Shown one piece after another: positions 63,859 to 64,000 of a DNA stretch of 64,000 bases (position 1 is its first letter; each line of letters starts with the position of its first letter). Both the position numbers and the translations under genes were made by a program. The stretch lies in NCBI RefSeq assembly GCF_015905305.1, contig NZ_JADZLQ010000004.1, positions 310,001-374,000 of the forward strand, given 5' to 3'. Source of the stretch: Pinirhizobacter soli (GTDB taxonomy: Bacteria; Pseudomonadota; Gammaproteobacteria; Xanthomonadales; Rhodanobacteraceae). The notes below the pieces were generated by a model. It saw only the letters and a list, made by a program, of their open reading frames with translations, was not told where the DNA came from and made no database searches.

Positions 63859-64000
63859 GGCTGTATTAGACGCCCGCGGCTGGGGCGCCGCAAGGCCCGG
63901 AAGGCATAGGCGCAAGGCCTTAAAAGGGGGCGTTCAGGCCGCCCACCCACCCCCCGCGGGCACACGGCATAATGCCTGGGCCTGGCCGCCCGGGCCGGCT
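63859..64000. other. Window end without an assigned gene
   Basis: The last 142 bases carry no gene I can support. They are GC-rich and include a C-rich stretch and GCCCGGGC-like symmetric bases at 63987-63994. A gene may begin beyond the window. Confidence 0.4.

Noticed and set aside
62473-63909. A 478-codon open frame on the plus strand
   Set aside because: It is antisense to the intact trypsin-like protease, whose triad and signal peptide support the other strand.

Overview
The window is GC-rich, densely packed chromosomal DNA from a Gram-negative bacterium. Several secreted glycosidases, a sugar-type TonB-dependent receptor, many sensor proteins and two Tat-like leaders fit a gammaproteobacterium of the Xanthomonadales, most like Rhodanobacteraceae (Luteibacter/Dyella type). 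That placement is inference from gene content, not from a marker gene. I see no rRNA, tRNA, CRISPR array, transposase or integrase.

Layout. 1-9.9 kb: a LysR regulator divergent from an NAD(P)-binding epimerase, the ygiB-ygiC pair, a DUF6630-like protein, a GH31 glycosidase, a diguanylate cyclase and a cyclic-nucleotide-domain flavoprotein. 10-15.1 kb: a GH92 mannosidase convergent with an M1 aminopeptidase. 15.2-21.7 kb: small membrane and unknown proteins, a stand-alone receiver domain and a soluble hybrid histidine kinase. 21.7-31.4 kb: an arabinose-polymer locus. A FadR-type regulator is divergent from a secreted mutarotase, a GH5-like enzyme, a TonB-dependent receptor, a GH43 protein fused to a sialidase-like propeller, and a second GH43. 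31.4-39.9 kb: DoxX/TetR, a subclass B3 metallo-beta-lactamase, a membrane protein, a SRPBCC protein, a GH97 glycosidase, a glutathione transferase, and an alcohol dehydrogenase divergent from an AraC regulator. 39.9-46.5 kb: a 939-residue multi-enzyme protein, a GH127-like beta-L-arabinofuranosidase, a DUF4124 protein and a serine hydrolase.

46.86-51.65 kb is a more AT-rich block holding a cupin, a stand-alone Hpt protein, a membrane hybrid kinase, an alpha/beta hydrolase, a LuxR-type response regulator and an unknown protein. It looks like a self-contained phosphorelay with an enzyme built in and is the best candidate for an undescribed system. Its right edge carries the decayed tail of a zinc-ribbon gene whose intact paralogue lies about 0.8 kb away. 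51.7-55.7 kb: a HAD phosphatase, the zinc-ribbon protein, a Tat-exported PLP enzyme, a Rap1a/Tai-like protein, a small secreted protein and an exported phosphodiesterase-fold enzyme. 55.6-63.6 kb, all on the minus strand: two tandem trypsin-like proteins, one of which has lost two of three catalytic residues, then a tightly overlapping set of ClC channel, mini zinc-finger protein, SDR and alpha/beta hydrolase.

Functionally the window combines outer-membrane and periplasmic harvesting of plant arabinans, arabinoxylans and other glycans with several sensory circuits and some envelope-directed or defensive enzymes. No inner-membrane sugar transporter or cytoplasmic arabinose pathway is present, so the carbohydrate locus depends on genes elsewhere.
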